NCBI RefSeq assembly: GCF_016406325.1
Contig: NZ_CP066370.1
Span: 3,906,001-3,970,000 of the forward strand
DNA from: Shewanella putrefaciens
GTDB lineage: Bacteria > Pseudomonadota > Gammaproteobacteria > Enterobacterales > Shewanellaceae
Direction: 5' to 3'
Length of the DNA: 64,000 nt
The position numbers and the translations under genes were made by a program. How positions within the stretch are numbered: the first letter of the stretch is position 1; each line of letters opens with the position of its first letter. Below are positions 8,471 through 20,539 of the stretch, in pieces. The notes under the pieces were generated by a model. That model made no database searches and was not told where the DNA came from. It saw only the letters and a program-made list of their open reading frames with translations.

Positions 8471-11400
8471 ATGGGATCGGTCATTACATCAAAAAAAGGT
8501 TTGCTAAAGTTAGTTAAAGGGCAAATCAATATCGAAGTTGATGGTACAAATCAACCCGCTAAGGATGGCGAGCAACTCCCGAAAGGTGCAGTCCTCCATA
8601 TTGGCGAAAATGCAACATATGAAATCACCTTCGATGATGGCACTAAATTATCGAACGAAGACGTACCGAATACCGCTACAGCGACACCGCCAAGTACCGC
8701 CAGTGAAGCGACGCTAGATGAAATCCAAGCACTACAAGATCTCATCGCTTCTGGAGAAGATCCAACTCAAAGCCTGCCAGAAACCGCAGCAGGTAATACC
8801 CCTGGTAGTGATGGTAACTCAGGTTATGTAACATTAGCCCGTAGCGGCAGTGAAACCCTTGCGTCCTCAGGCTACTCAACAACAGGTCAAGCGCCAACAA
8901 CCATCGCACCCAATGAGTTAAGCCAAACCATTGCCACTGACTCGCCATCCATACTCGCGAATGACACTAATACTATTGATGAAGATACAATTGCCACAGG
9001 CAATGTACTCGACAATGACAGCGATGCAGATTCTGAATTAACGGTAGCCAGCTTTGAGGTTGAAGGCACAAGTTATGCCGCAGGAACTGAAGTGACTCTT
9101 GAAAGCGGTGTATTAATCATCAACGCTGATGGCTCTTATACTTTTACACCCAGTGAAAACTGGAATGGCCAAGTTCCAGTTATTACCTACACCACCAATA
9201 CAGGCGCAAGTGCAACACTGACTCTAAATGTCACTCCTGTTGACGATGTGCCAGTGATCGCCGGTGACGACAGCGGCGCGGTCACCGAAGATGCCAGCGA
9301 TCCAGTGTTAACTGACACGGGTACCCTGACCATCACCGATGCGGACAGCGGCCAAGCGGTATTCCAAGCTGGCAGCGGCGTCCCAAGCGTCGGCGCCCTC
9401 GGCAGTCTGACCATTGATGTCAATGGCAACTGGACCTACAACGTTAACAACGCCGATGTGCAATACCTCGCCGAAGGCGAAACCAAGGTAGAAACCTTTG
9501 TGGTGCTCAGTGCCGATGGCACTGAGCACACCGTCACCATCACCATTACCGGCACCAACGATGTGCCAGTGATTGCCGGTGACGACAGCGGCGCGGTCAC
9601 CGAAGATGCCAGCGATCCAGTGTTAACTGACACGGGCACCCTGACCATCACCGATGCGGACAGCGGCCAAGCGGTATTCCAAGCTGGCAGCGGCGTCCCA
9701 AGCGTCGGCGCCCTCGGCAGTCTGACCATTGATGTCAATGGCAACTGGACCTACAACGTTAACAACGCCGATGTGCAATACCTCGCCGAAGGCGAAACCA
9801 AGGTAGAAACCTTTGTGGTGCTCAGTGCCGATGGCACTGAGCACACCGTCACCATCACCATTACCGGCACCAACGATGTGCCAGTGATCGCCGGTGACGA
9901 CAGCGGCGCGGTCACCGAAGATGCCAGCGATCCAGTGTTAACTGACACGGGCACCCTGACCATCACCGATGCGGACAGCGGCCAAGCAGTATTCCAAGCT
10001 GGCAGCGGCGTCCCAAGCGTCGGCGCCCTCGGCAGTCTGACCATTGATGTCAATGGCAACTGGACCTACAACGTTAACAACGCCGATGTGCAATACCTCG
10101 CCGAAGGCGAAACCAAGGTAGAAACCTTTGTGGTGCTCAGTGCCGATGGCACTGAGCACACCGTCACCATCACCATTACCGGCACCAACGATGTGCCAGT
10201 GATCGCCGGTGACGACAGCGGCGCGGTCACCGAAGATGCCAGCGATCCAGTGTTAACTGACACGGGCACCCTGACCATCACCGATGCGGACAGCGGCCAA
10301 GCAGTATTCCAAGCTGGCAGCGGCGTCCCAAGCGTCGGCGCCCTCGGCAGTCTGACCATTGATGTCAATGGCAACTGGACCTACAACGTTAACAACGCCG
10401 ATGTGCAATACCTCGCCGAAGGCGAAACCAAGGTAGAAACCTTTGTGGTGCTCAGTGCCGATGGCACTGAGCACACCGTCACCATCACCATTACCGGCAC
10501 CAACGATGTGCCAGTGATCGCCGGTGACGACAGCGGCGCGGTCACCGAAGATGCCAGCGATCCAGTGTTAACTGACACGGGCACCCTGACCATCACCGAT
10601 GCGGACAGCGGCCAAGCAGTATTCCAAGCTGGCAGCGGCGTCCCAAGCGTCGGCGCCCTCGGCAGTCTGACCATTGATGTCAATGGCAACTGGACCTACA
10701 ACGTTAACAACGCCGATGTGCAATACCTCGCCGAAGGCGAAACCAAGGTAGAAACCTTTGTGGTGCTCAGTGCCGATGGCACTGAGCACACCGTCACCAT
10801 CACCATTACCGGCACCAACGATGTGCCAGTGATCGCCGGTGACGACAGCGGCGCGGTCACCGAAGATGCCAGCGATCCAGTGTTAACTGACACGGGCACC
10901 CTGACCATCACCGATGCGGACAGCGGCCAAGCAGTATTCCAAGCTGGCAGCGGCGTCCCAAGCGTCGGCGCCCTCGGCAGTCTGACCATTGATGTCAATG
11001 GCAACTGGACCTACAACGTTAACAACGCCGATGTGCAATACCTCGCCGAAGGCGAAACCAAGGTGGAAACCTTTGTGGTGCTCAGTGCCGATGGCACTGA
11101 GCACACCGTCACCATCACCATTACCGGCACCAACGATGTGCCAGTGATTGCCGGTGACGACAGCGGCGCGGTCACCGAAGATGCCAGCGATCCAGTGTTA
11201 ACTGACACGGGCACCCTGACCATCACCGATGCGGACAGCGGCCAAGCGGTATTCCAAGCTGGCAGCGGCGTCCCAAGCGTCGGCGCCCTCGGCAGTCTGA
11301 CCATTGATGTCAATGGCAACTGGACCTACAACGTTAACAACGCCGATGTGCAATACCTCGCCGAAGGCGAAACCAAGGTGGAAACCTTTGTGGTGCTCAG

Positions 11401-14400
11401 TGCCGATGGCACTGAGCACACCGTCACCATCACCATTACCGGCACCAACGATGTGCCAGTGATTGCCGGTGACGACAGCGGCGCGGTCACCGAAGATGCC
11501 AGCGATCCAGTGTTAACTGACACGGGCACCCTGACCATCACCGATGCGGACAGCGGCCAAGCGGTATTCCAAGCTGGCAGCGGCGTCCCAAGTGTCGGCG
11601 CCCTCGGCAGTCTGACCATTGATGTCAATGGCAACTGGACCTACAACGTTAACAACGCCGATGTGCAATACCTCGCCGAAGGCGAAACCAAGGTGGAAAC
11701 CTTTGTGGTGCTCAGTGCCGATGGCACTGAGCACACCGTCACCATCACCATTACCGGCACCAACGATGTGCCAGTGATCGCCGGTGACGACAGCGGCGCG
11801 GTCACCGAAGATGCCAGCGATCCAGTGTTAACTGACACGGGCACCCTGACCATCACCGATGCGGACAGCGGCCAAGCAGTATTCCAAGCTGGCAGCGGCG
11901 TCCCAAGCGTCGGCGCCCTCGGCAGTCTGACCATTGATGTCAATGGCAACTGGACCTACAACGTTAACAACGCCGATGTGCAATACCTCGCCGAAGGCGA
12001 AACCAAGGTAGAAACCTTTGTGGTGCTCAGTGCCGATGGCACTGAGCACACCGTCACCATCACCATTACCGGCACCAACGATGTGCCAGTGATTGCCGGT
12101 GACGACAGCGGCGCGGTCACCGAAGATGCCAGCGATCCAGTGTTAACTGACACGGGCACCCTGACCATCACCGATGCGGACAGCGGCCAAGCGGTATTCC
12201 AAGCTGGCAGCGGCGTCCCAAGCGTCGGCGCCCTCGGCAGTCTGACCATTGATGTCAATGGCAACTGGACCTACAACGTTAACAACGCCGATGTGCAATA
12301 CCTCGCCGAAGGCGAAACCAAGGTAGAAACCTTTGTGGTGCTCAGTGCCGATGGCACTGAGCACACCGTCACCATCACCATTACCGGCACCAACGATGTG
12401 CCAGTGATTGCCGGTGACGACAGCGGCGCGGTCACCGAAGATGCCAGCGATCCAGTGTTAACTGACACGGGTACCCTGACCATCACCGATGCGGACAGCG
12501 GCCAAGCGGTATTCCAAGCTGGCAGCGGCGTCCCAAGTGTCGGCGCCCTCGGCAGTCTGACCATTGATGTCAATGGCAACTGGACCTACAACGTTAACAA
12601 CGCCGATGTGCAATACCTCGCCGAAGGCGAAACCAAGGTGGAAACCTTTGTGGTGCTCAGTGCCGATGGCACTGAGCACACCGTCACCATCACCATTACC
12701 GGCACCAACGACTGTCCCGTAATAAATTCCGTATCAAATGCTACGGTATCTGAAGAAGGGCTACCCAACGGTATAGCTGATGTTATTGGTAATTCTGATA
12801 CTACAGATAATGTTTCTGCTAGCGGCACAATAAATATTAGTGATGTTGATGGAGACTCTTTAACCGTTTCACTTTCTGGCCCAACAGAATTAATGTCAGG
12901 CGGACAATCTGTAAATTGGCTCTGGGATGCGGATACACAAACACTAGTAGGCTACACAGGTGTTATTGGCGAATCTTCCTATGTTGAAGTAATGGCTGTA
13001 GTTCTAACCGCTCCAACTTCTGGTGATTCCAATTGGACCTATGATGTGACTTTAAAGGCACCACTTGATCATCCAGACACTACATCGGAAGATACTATTA
13101 CATTCGATATAGGTATTACTGTTAATGATAATCATGGTGGCACCTCTACAGGTAGCTTTAGTGTTACGGTTGAAGATGACGCACCTGAAATCGCATCTAT
13201 TAGTCCTGTCGAAGTAACGAATATAGATATTCCTGATACTTTAGTCGGTCTATTCTCTCTAACTGGCTATAGTGGCAGCAACAATCTTCTTGATTTTGAT
13301 GGTTTTACGATCACAGCCAAAGGATTTACCTCTTCAACAAACTCTAACTTAATTGATGCCGCAATCTATGGAAGTAGTAACGGGATAGGAGTTAGCAGTG
13401 TAGGGGCGCCTTATCATAATCTTGCTAATGAAGTAGATTTCCGTAAATTTGCAGATGGAAGTTCTGCATCAGAAGAAATCATCATCACTCTGGATCCAGG
13501 AACTGTTGCCTATGGTGTAAATATTCAGTTTTCCCATATGTTTGGCGGCGAGCTAGAAGTCGGAATAGTTGAGTTCTGGCGTGATGGTCAGCTTATTGCC
13601 ACTCAAACATTTAGCTCTGACGCTAATAGTGGTGACTATGCTGCTAATTTCCAAGTCTTACAAGGCGGATTTGATACCATGGTTATCAAGGCGCTAGATA
13701 ATGGCCAAGGGCCTCACAGCAACGATAATAGTGATTTTACAATAACGGCAATTGAATTTACTGGTTCACCAACCCCTCCAGCAATCGCTTTTGCTACGGG
13801 AGTAATCACCCCAGAGTGGGGGGGCTGATGGTAAAGGCTCATTAACGTTGACTGGCAGTACAGAAAACAATCTGCTTACAGCATCAGGCAGCACAATTAC
13901 CATTACTCAAAATGCAAATACGCTTACTGGTATAGATGAAAATGGTGAATTAGTATTTAGATTAGAATTTACACCTGGAACAGGCACTTGGGAGTTTTTC
14001 CAATACAAAGAAATGCTCCAACCTTCTGATGGCAATATTGATTTCACAGTAAGAGCAACAGATCGTGATGGTGACTATACCGACGGTTCTTTCTCGGTTA
14101 TTCCGCAGTTATACATAGCGCCACCTTCTGCACCAGAAGTTACCATTATCGATGACACTAATAATGACTCGTATTTAAGTCCTACTGAAGTAGGAAATGA
14201 CGACGTTCAAATACAAGTCGAAATTGATGCTGCTGATTTTGCTGCTGGAGGCTATGTCAATCTCACTATTACAAACAGTGGTGTAACAACCAATGTCGAA
14301 CTCAAACTGGTCAACGGTGAACTGCAACTTGCAGATGGTTCTCCAGCAACAGGTTTTAGTTATAGTAATGGTGTCATCAGTTGGACAGAAAGCACACCTG

Positions 14401-17400
14401 CGGCAGGCCAAAACATTACAGTAACCGCCACCCAAACAAACTTTGCCGGAAATACTTCTCCTTCCGGCTCTGACAGTGCAACTGTTTATCTGCCTGATAA
14501 TCGCCAAATCATTGTTAATGAAAGCGATCTTCGTGACAATATTCCTAATGTTGTCTCAAGTACAATTAGTTTCACCGCAGGTAACCAAGCACTGACGCAG
14601 TTCCGCTTTAATGAGTCAGCCATTAATGCTGCGACAAATCTCGCAGCAGGAGTGAGCATCGTTTGGGCGATAGCCGCAAATGGAGCACTAATAGGTTCCA
14701 TTGATGGGGTTGATGTCATCAAGCTCACTTTAACAGGTGGAGTGATTGCCGCAGGTACAACTGCGAATATTACTGTGAATGTTGAATTGCTTGATAATAT
14801 CAAGCACGTGAATGCTCTAGATGGCACAAATCTAAATTCACTGATCGATGGCATTGTCATTGAAGCTATTGGCGCCGATGGTAGCGTTTTGACCGGTAAT
14901 TTAAGCATCGTCATTAATGATGATCTGATCTCTATCGATCCTGTCAGTGGCTCTGGCGTAAATAGCTCTAGCGCTGCCAATATCATAGGTGCTCTTAATA
15001 TTTTAGGAGCCGATGGTAATGATCATGATCTTAATGATGATTACAGCATAAGTCTGACAGCGAATATCACAGGGTGGAATGGAACAACCACTACGTTTGC
15101 TAACTCAGGTATAACCTCAGAAGGGCTAACCATATTTTACTACGTAGACCCTGCTCATCCCAATGTGCTTATTGCATATACGGATACCAATGCTACCCCC
15201 TCAGCCTATACTGGCGCGGCGAACCAAGCATTAATCTTCACGTTGACAACCGATCCGCATAGCGACCAATACACTTTCGATATCAATCAAAGCATTGATC
15301 AACTTTCAACTATCCAAATTGCAGGTTTAGTTGGAGGTCAAGGCGGCATTGGTAACGCGGTATATGTTACAACTAATAATTCCCCAGCGGGCTATGGTAT
15401 CTACAATGATATAACTAAAATTCCTGCTGGTGAGGATATTGCTTTCACATTAACCGCACGCGCTGAAAATGGCAGTGTAGGCCGCGTCAATGGTACCAAC
15501 AACGGCTTCGGAGTGGACAACCCACATGTTAGTGGTAAAGAAATTCTCATCATTGATTATTTAGAAGATGCAGCAACAGCAAGCTTTAACTTTACTGGCG
15601 CGACGTCCATCTATTTTAAAGCCTATGATGAGCAAGGTAATTTAATCGGTGAAGGAAATATAACAAGTGGTCAAGTTATTCAAAATTTAGGTTCTATAGC
15701 CTATGTTGAATTATCTGCCTTAGCAGGTACCAGTTTCCAATTTACTGGCACTACGGCACAAACCATTGTGAGCTCCACTCAAAATGTCGACTTACATTTT
15801 GATGTAACGGTTACCGATAGTGATGGTGATACGAATACAGGCGGATTTAACATCCATCTTGAGGCACCAAATACAACGCCAATAGCACCTGTTGCGCTCA
15901 CTACTAACGCCATTGCAAGCCTTAATGAAGCAGACTTGCAGGCTGGCGCTCCCGATATGAGTGTACAAACACTTAGCTTTAAATCTGGTAGTAACTCGAT
16001 TGGTAGCTTCCAATTTGGTGATTTTAGTAATATTTCCGTCACAGGTATTAATGCGCACATTCATTGGGCCGTTAATACTGCGGGCCAATTAATAGGTACC
16101 GTGTTTGGCCGTGAAGCTCTTCGCTTAACCTTAGACTGGGATCGAATTAATGCGGGAGAACAAGGTGATGTGACGGTTACTGCCGAATTACTGACTAATT
16201 TACCCCATAGCGTTAATGTGGATAGCCTTACGATAAATGGCATTAAAGTCGTGGCTATTGATGGTGCTGGTAATACAGCCCAGTCAACTGTCACGGTTAC
16301 CGTTGCCGATGATGTTGATATCGCTAAAAATGATACAGCGCAACTCGATGTTGTTGTCGACTCATTTAAGTTTTCTGGAGTAGTTGCTAATTGGCAAAGT
16401 ACTATTGGTGGTACAAATATCACTAAATATGATGGTCCAGATAACGATACAGGTTTAGATCAAATTCGGTGGGGAGATCCATCTAGTTGGTATGGAAACC
16501 AATCAGGTTATGGTTTTATGGACAACGATGCAGGACTTAATGGAGCATTGTCACTTAACCAAGATATCGTTTTGGGTACATTTACCCACTACAATTATTC
16601 AATTACGTCAGGTACATCTATTACTGCCGCCACAATGAAAGTGACCTTTAACGTCACAGATGCATATGGAGTAACCACACCTGTAACGTTAACTCTCAAC
16701 TTTAACCATAACGAAACACCTAATACAAACGACCCAATAGCTTCTCGCGACATTGTCACCGTAGGCCAAACCAGTGTCACCTTCAACTATGAAGGCCAAA
16801 TGTACACAATGCAAGTAATTGGATTTAAAGACAATAATGGTAATGTTGTCACATCTATCTACACTAATGAGGATGCTGCGACCAGTTATGAACTAGTAGT
16901 TCGTATGGTTGCTGGTAATGGATATTCCTTACCAAACACTGAAGGCAATGTGTTGACAAATGATGTCGTTGGAGCTGATGGTCCATTGACCATTATTGGT
17001 GTAGCTAAGGGCGATTTTACTAATACCGGCGGTGTATCTGGGCAAGTAGGGTCAACCATAACTGGCCTATATGGCACTCTGATACTAAACGCCGATGGAA
17101 CCTATAAATACCAACTTACAGCAAATGCAAGCCAATTGCCTACAACAGGAGCAATAGAAACCTTTACTTATACCATCCGTGATAGTGATGGCGATGTATC
17201 CAGTGCAACCTTGAAAATCAACGTTAATCCCGTCAATAGCGATGGTATTAATATTGCGGACGCCAACCTTATTACCACTCAAGGTTCTAGCCTGAATGAC
17301 ACTATGGTCGTGGTTAATGGTGAAAGTGCTAATAACCCAAATCAAAAAATATTGAACGTCAGTTTTGGTGGTGGCCAAAGCGGTATCATCACAAACAGTA

Positions 17401-18272
17401 ACGGAAAAGAGGTTGTTGCTTCAGGAGCTAACAATAAGAGCTATAGCACTACGGATGCCCAATTCGTTAATGGCGGCGATGGTAATGATCATATTGAAAC
17501 AGGCAAAGGCAACGATGTTATCTATGCGGGTAGAACAGGCTCGACTGGATATAGTTCCGATGATGCACTTGAGCTATCAGTCAATACGCTCCTAAATCAC
17601 CATATTATGACGGGTGAATTAACTGGCGCTAACAGAATGGTTGATAGTAACGGCCTATTATTGGCTAATGATGTCGCTTCGCATAAAGCGGATATTGTAA
17701 ATGGTGGCAGCGGTGATGACCGAATTTATGGTCAATCTGGTTCTGACATTCTCTATGGTCATACAGGTAATGATTATATTGATGGTGGTAGCCACAACGA
17801 TGCACTCCGTGGTGGAGAGGGCAACGATACTCTCATCGGTGGCCTTGGTGATGATGTCCTTCGTGGTGATAGCGGCGCTGATACCTTCGTCTGGCGATAT
17901 GCGGAGTTTGGCACTGACCACATTATGGACTTTAAAGTCACAGAAGATAAGTTAGACCTGAGTGACTTACTCCAAGGCGAATCGGCAAATAATTTGGACA
18001 GTTACTTAAACTTTAGCTTAGACAGCACTGGCTCTACCGTCATCGATATTGATGCCAATCTTGATGGTGTATATGAACAGCACATCATTCTTGATGGCGT
18101 GAATTTATTCACCACTTATGGCGCAACAAATGATGCCGGAGTGATTAATGGTCTACTGGGTACCAATGGTAATGGTCCATTAATTATCGATACTCAGCCT
18201 ATCACTCCAGAGACACCACAGGGAGTAACACCACTTAATGATCCTCATAACAATGGCACTATGATCCCTTAA
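8471..18272 (+). pseudogene. bpfA: Giant RTX/LapA-type biofilm adhesin BpfA, frameshifted at a G7 tract
   Basis: LapA-family adhesin for irreversible attachment, exported by the type I system encoded downstream. GGGAG 6 nt upstream selects the ATG at 8471. Residues 1-100 are the retention module; TAAG at 105-108 matches the site cut by LapG proteases and sits almost where P. fluorescens LapA is cut. After a cadherin-like linker come 11 identical 105-residue VCBS repeats, then varied extender domains, and near 17472-17890 RTX nonapeptides (GGSGDDRIYG, GGEGNDTLIGG) for calcium binding and secretion. At 13818-13824 a run of seven G shifts the frame: the first frame stops at 13826-13828 and the second continues to 18272. 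Removing one G reads [16 protein letters not shown] and yields about 3266 residues. As written, the product would lack the C-terminal secretion signal. Confidence 0.9.
9245..12709 (+). repeat. Eleven tandem 315-bp VCBS repeats in bpfA
   Basis: Exactly 11 direct repeats of 315 bp (105 codons), each starting at codons for [11 protein letters not shown] and ending ITITGTN. All 11 encode the same amino-acid sequence. Variation is confined to a few synonymous positions (GTG ATC/ATT GCC, GGT/GGC ACC, GCG/GCA GTA, AGC/AGT GTC, AAG GTA/GTG). Copies 3, 4, 5 and 9 agree at all these sites. The array is clearly richer in G+C than the coding sequence on either side. Copy number may be collapsed or unstable. 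Confidence 0.97.
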
Positions 18273-18284
18273 ATAAAATCGTTT

Positions 18285-18312
18285 TGATGGCCTATAGAAA
18301 TATAGGCCATCA
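18285..18312 (+). other. Perfect 12-bp hairpin with GAAA loop between bpfA and aggB
   Basis: TGATGGCCTATA, GAAA, TATAGGCCATCA forms a perfect stem closed by a GNRA tetraloop 12 nt after the bpfA stop. No U tract follows, so it is more likely an RNA processing or stability element, or a partial attenuator separating adhesin and transporter expression, than a full terminator. Confidence 0.5.
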
Positions 18313-18361
18313 TGGACGATACTTTGGATAACCATATAAAAATCAAAGGATAGATAATTAG

Positions 18362-20539
18362 GTGCCTGTCACAGCGTCTGAAAGAATTGAGCAGTGGACT
18401 ATTTCTGCTTCGCAGCGAGTTATAGTTGATCCATTGCTAGATTGTTTAGTGCTCCTCACTGAACATTTTGGAAACCCATGCTCAAGCGATTCGCTTGCGG
18501 CAGGTTTACCCCTGTCTGGTGCTCTTTTAACACCAGATTTACTTCCACAAGCAGCATCGCGCGCGGGTTTAGCTGCAAAATTGTCTCGAAAGGGATTAAA
18601 TGAAGTCTCACCAATACTGCTCCCCTGTATTTTATTATTAAAAGATCAGAAAGCCTGTATATTACGCGAGCTCAATTTAGAGTCAGATAAAGCTGTTATT
18701 CAATTACCTGAAACGGGTGGTGAAGAGACACTCAATATTGAGTCACTAGAAGCCTTATATGTAGGTTATTTATTTTTAGTAAAACAAGAATACCGTGGTG
18801 ACATGGGCTTTGATGTTTATCTTCACGATAATAAAACCCATTGGTTGCTCCAAACCCTAAAAGATTCCGCACCTATTTATCGAGATGCACTTATTGCGTC
18901 TGTTTTAGTAAATTTATTTGCGCTCGTTTCACCACTCTTCATCATGAATGTGTATGACAAAGTGGTTCCCAATCTCGCTTTTGAATCTCTTTGGGTTCTC
19001 GCAATTGGTGCTTCTATTGCTTATCTTTTTGATCTTGTGATGCGACAATTACGAAGCTATTTAATTGATGTTGCAGGTAAAAAGGTAGATATCATTGTCT
19101 CATCACAACTTTTTGCTAAAGCCATTGGTATTCCGCTTGAGAAACGCTCCCCCAGTATCGGCGGTATGGCAAAACAACTCGGTGAATTTGATAATATTCG
19201 CGAGATATTAACCTCTGCAACAATAACCACATTAGTTGACTTACCCTTTGCGTTATTTTTCTTAATTATTATCTTCATCGTTGCTGGTGATCTTGCCATT
19301 ATTCCCGTTATCGGGGGCGTTATCATTATAGGTTTTACGCTTTACACACAACCCAAATTAAAAGCTGCGATTGAAGAAGGTAATAAGTTTTCAAGCCTTA
19401 AACATGGACATTTAATTGAAAGCCTCTCTGCGCTTGAGTCAATAAAAGCAAACGGTGCCGAAGGTATAGTGCAAAGAAGCTGGCAGCAAATGATAGGCCA
19501 TAGCGCAAACTGGCAATTGAGATCTAAAAACCTATCTAATTCAGTGTCAAATATTGCCAACTTTATTGTCCAGTTTACCGTTGTAAGTGTGGTTATTTTG
19601 GGGGTTTATCGGGTTGCTGATAATGTCATTTCAATGGGAGGAATCATTGCTGCGGTCATGTTATCTAGCCGTGCCATAGCCCCGATGGCACAACTCGCAG
19701 GCCTGATGACAAGAGCAAACCATACAGCAAGTGCATTGCGTCAACTGAATGACTTAATGGTGCAAGAAGATGAGTTTCAAAATAAAGGTCATTTAGTCAG
19801 TAAACAGAGATTGCTCGGTAAGATTAATGTCGATAATGTCGGTTTTAGTTATCCAGGGTCAGAAAAACCCGTGTTATATCCCATGTCTCTGACCATTAAT
19901 CCCGGTGAGCGCATCGCAATTATTGGGCGCAATGGTTCAGGTAAAAGTACACTCGCCAAACTTTTAGTCGGTCTTTTCCAGCCGACCACTGGCAGTCTAC
20001 GTTACGACGGTATTGATTCTGCACAAATTCATCCTAGCGATCTACGCCGTAACTTCGGCTATTTGCCTCAAGATGTCACGCTATTTCACGGGACGATTAG
20101 GGATAATATTCTCTTTGGTACTCGCCAAGTGACTGAACACCAACTGATACGGGCGGTACAACTCTCAGGCGTAAGCCAATTTACGAATCTTGAAGCTGAA
20201 GGTTTAGATCAGCAGGTTGGTGAAGGCGGTATGTCGCTTAGTCGTGGACAAAGGCAAACAGTGGCGCTTGCAAGAGCAACGCTCAATGATCCGCCAGTGC
20301 TCTTAATGGATGAGCCCACAGCAAGCTTAGATGCGCGGGCTGAGCAACAGTTTATTCGCTCAATGCAAAATGTGAGCAAAGACAGAACCCTATTGTTAAT
20401 TACGCACAAAATGCACTTATTACAATTAGTTGATCGCATTATCGTGCTTGAACGCGGTCATGTCGTCGCTGATGGCCCTAAAGCTGAAGTGTTAGAAAAA
20501 CTCAATTTTGGTCTGTTCAATGGGGGCAGTAAAAAATGA
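18362..20539 (+). CDS. aggB: Type I secretion ABC transporter (LapB/RtxB-like)
   Basis: Inner-membrane ATPase-permease that exports BpfA. In 725 residues: an N-terminal C39-peptidase-like domain (about 20-150) that lacks a convincing catalytic Cys/His pair, as in LapB-type exporters; a six-helix membrane domain (about 160-450); and the nucleotide-binding domain with Walker A GRNGSGKST (about 522-530), signature LSRGQRQ, Walker B VLLMDEP (about 648) and H-loop ITHK. It starts with GTG at 18362, with AAGGA about 12 nt upstream. Its stop overlaps the aggC ATG by 4 nt. It is the first gene after the adhesin; an inter-gene hairpin lies before it. Confidence 0.93.
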   Translation: MPVTASERIEQWTISASQRVIVDPLLDCLVLLTEHFGNPCSSDSLAAGLPLSGALLTPDLLPQAASRAGLAAKLSRKGLNEVSPILLPCILLLKDQKACILRELNLESDKAVIQLPETGGEETLNIESLEALYVGYLFLVKQEYRGDMGFDVYLHDNKTHWLLQTLKDSAPIYRDALIASVLVNLFALVSPLFIMNVYDKVVPNLAFESLWVLAIGASIAYLFDLVMRQLRSYLIDVAGKKVDIIVSSQLFAKAIGIPLEKRSPSIGGMAKQLGEFDNIREILTSATITTLVDLPFALFFLIIIFIVAGDLAIIPVIGGVIIIGFTLYTQPKLKAAIEEGNKFSSLKHGHLIESLSALESIKANGAEGIVQRSWQQMIGHSANWQLRSKNLSNSVSNIANFIVQFTVVSVVILGVYRVADNVISMGGIIAAVMLSSRAIAPMAQLAGLMTRANHTASALRQLNDLMVQEDEFQNKGHLVSKQRLLGKINVDNVGFSYPGSEKPVLYPMSLTINPGERIAIIGRNGSGKSTLAKLLVGLFQPTTGSLRYDGIDSAQIHPSDLRRNFGYLPQDVTLFHGTIRDNILFGTRQVTEHQLIRAVQLSGVSQFTNLEAEGLDQQVGEGGMSLSRGQRQTVALARATLNDPPVLLMDEPTASLDARAEQQFIRSMQNVSKDRTLLLITHKMHLLQLVDRIIVLERGHVVADGPKAEVLEKLNFGLFNGGSKK

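Noticed and set aside
9187..12828. A ladder of minus-strand ORFs of 102 and 73 codons at 315-bp intervals
   Set aside because: They are antisense shadows of the GC-rich bpfA repeat unit, identical in each copy because the repeats are identical.
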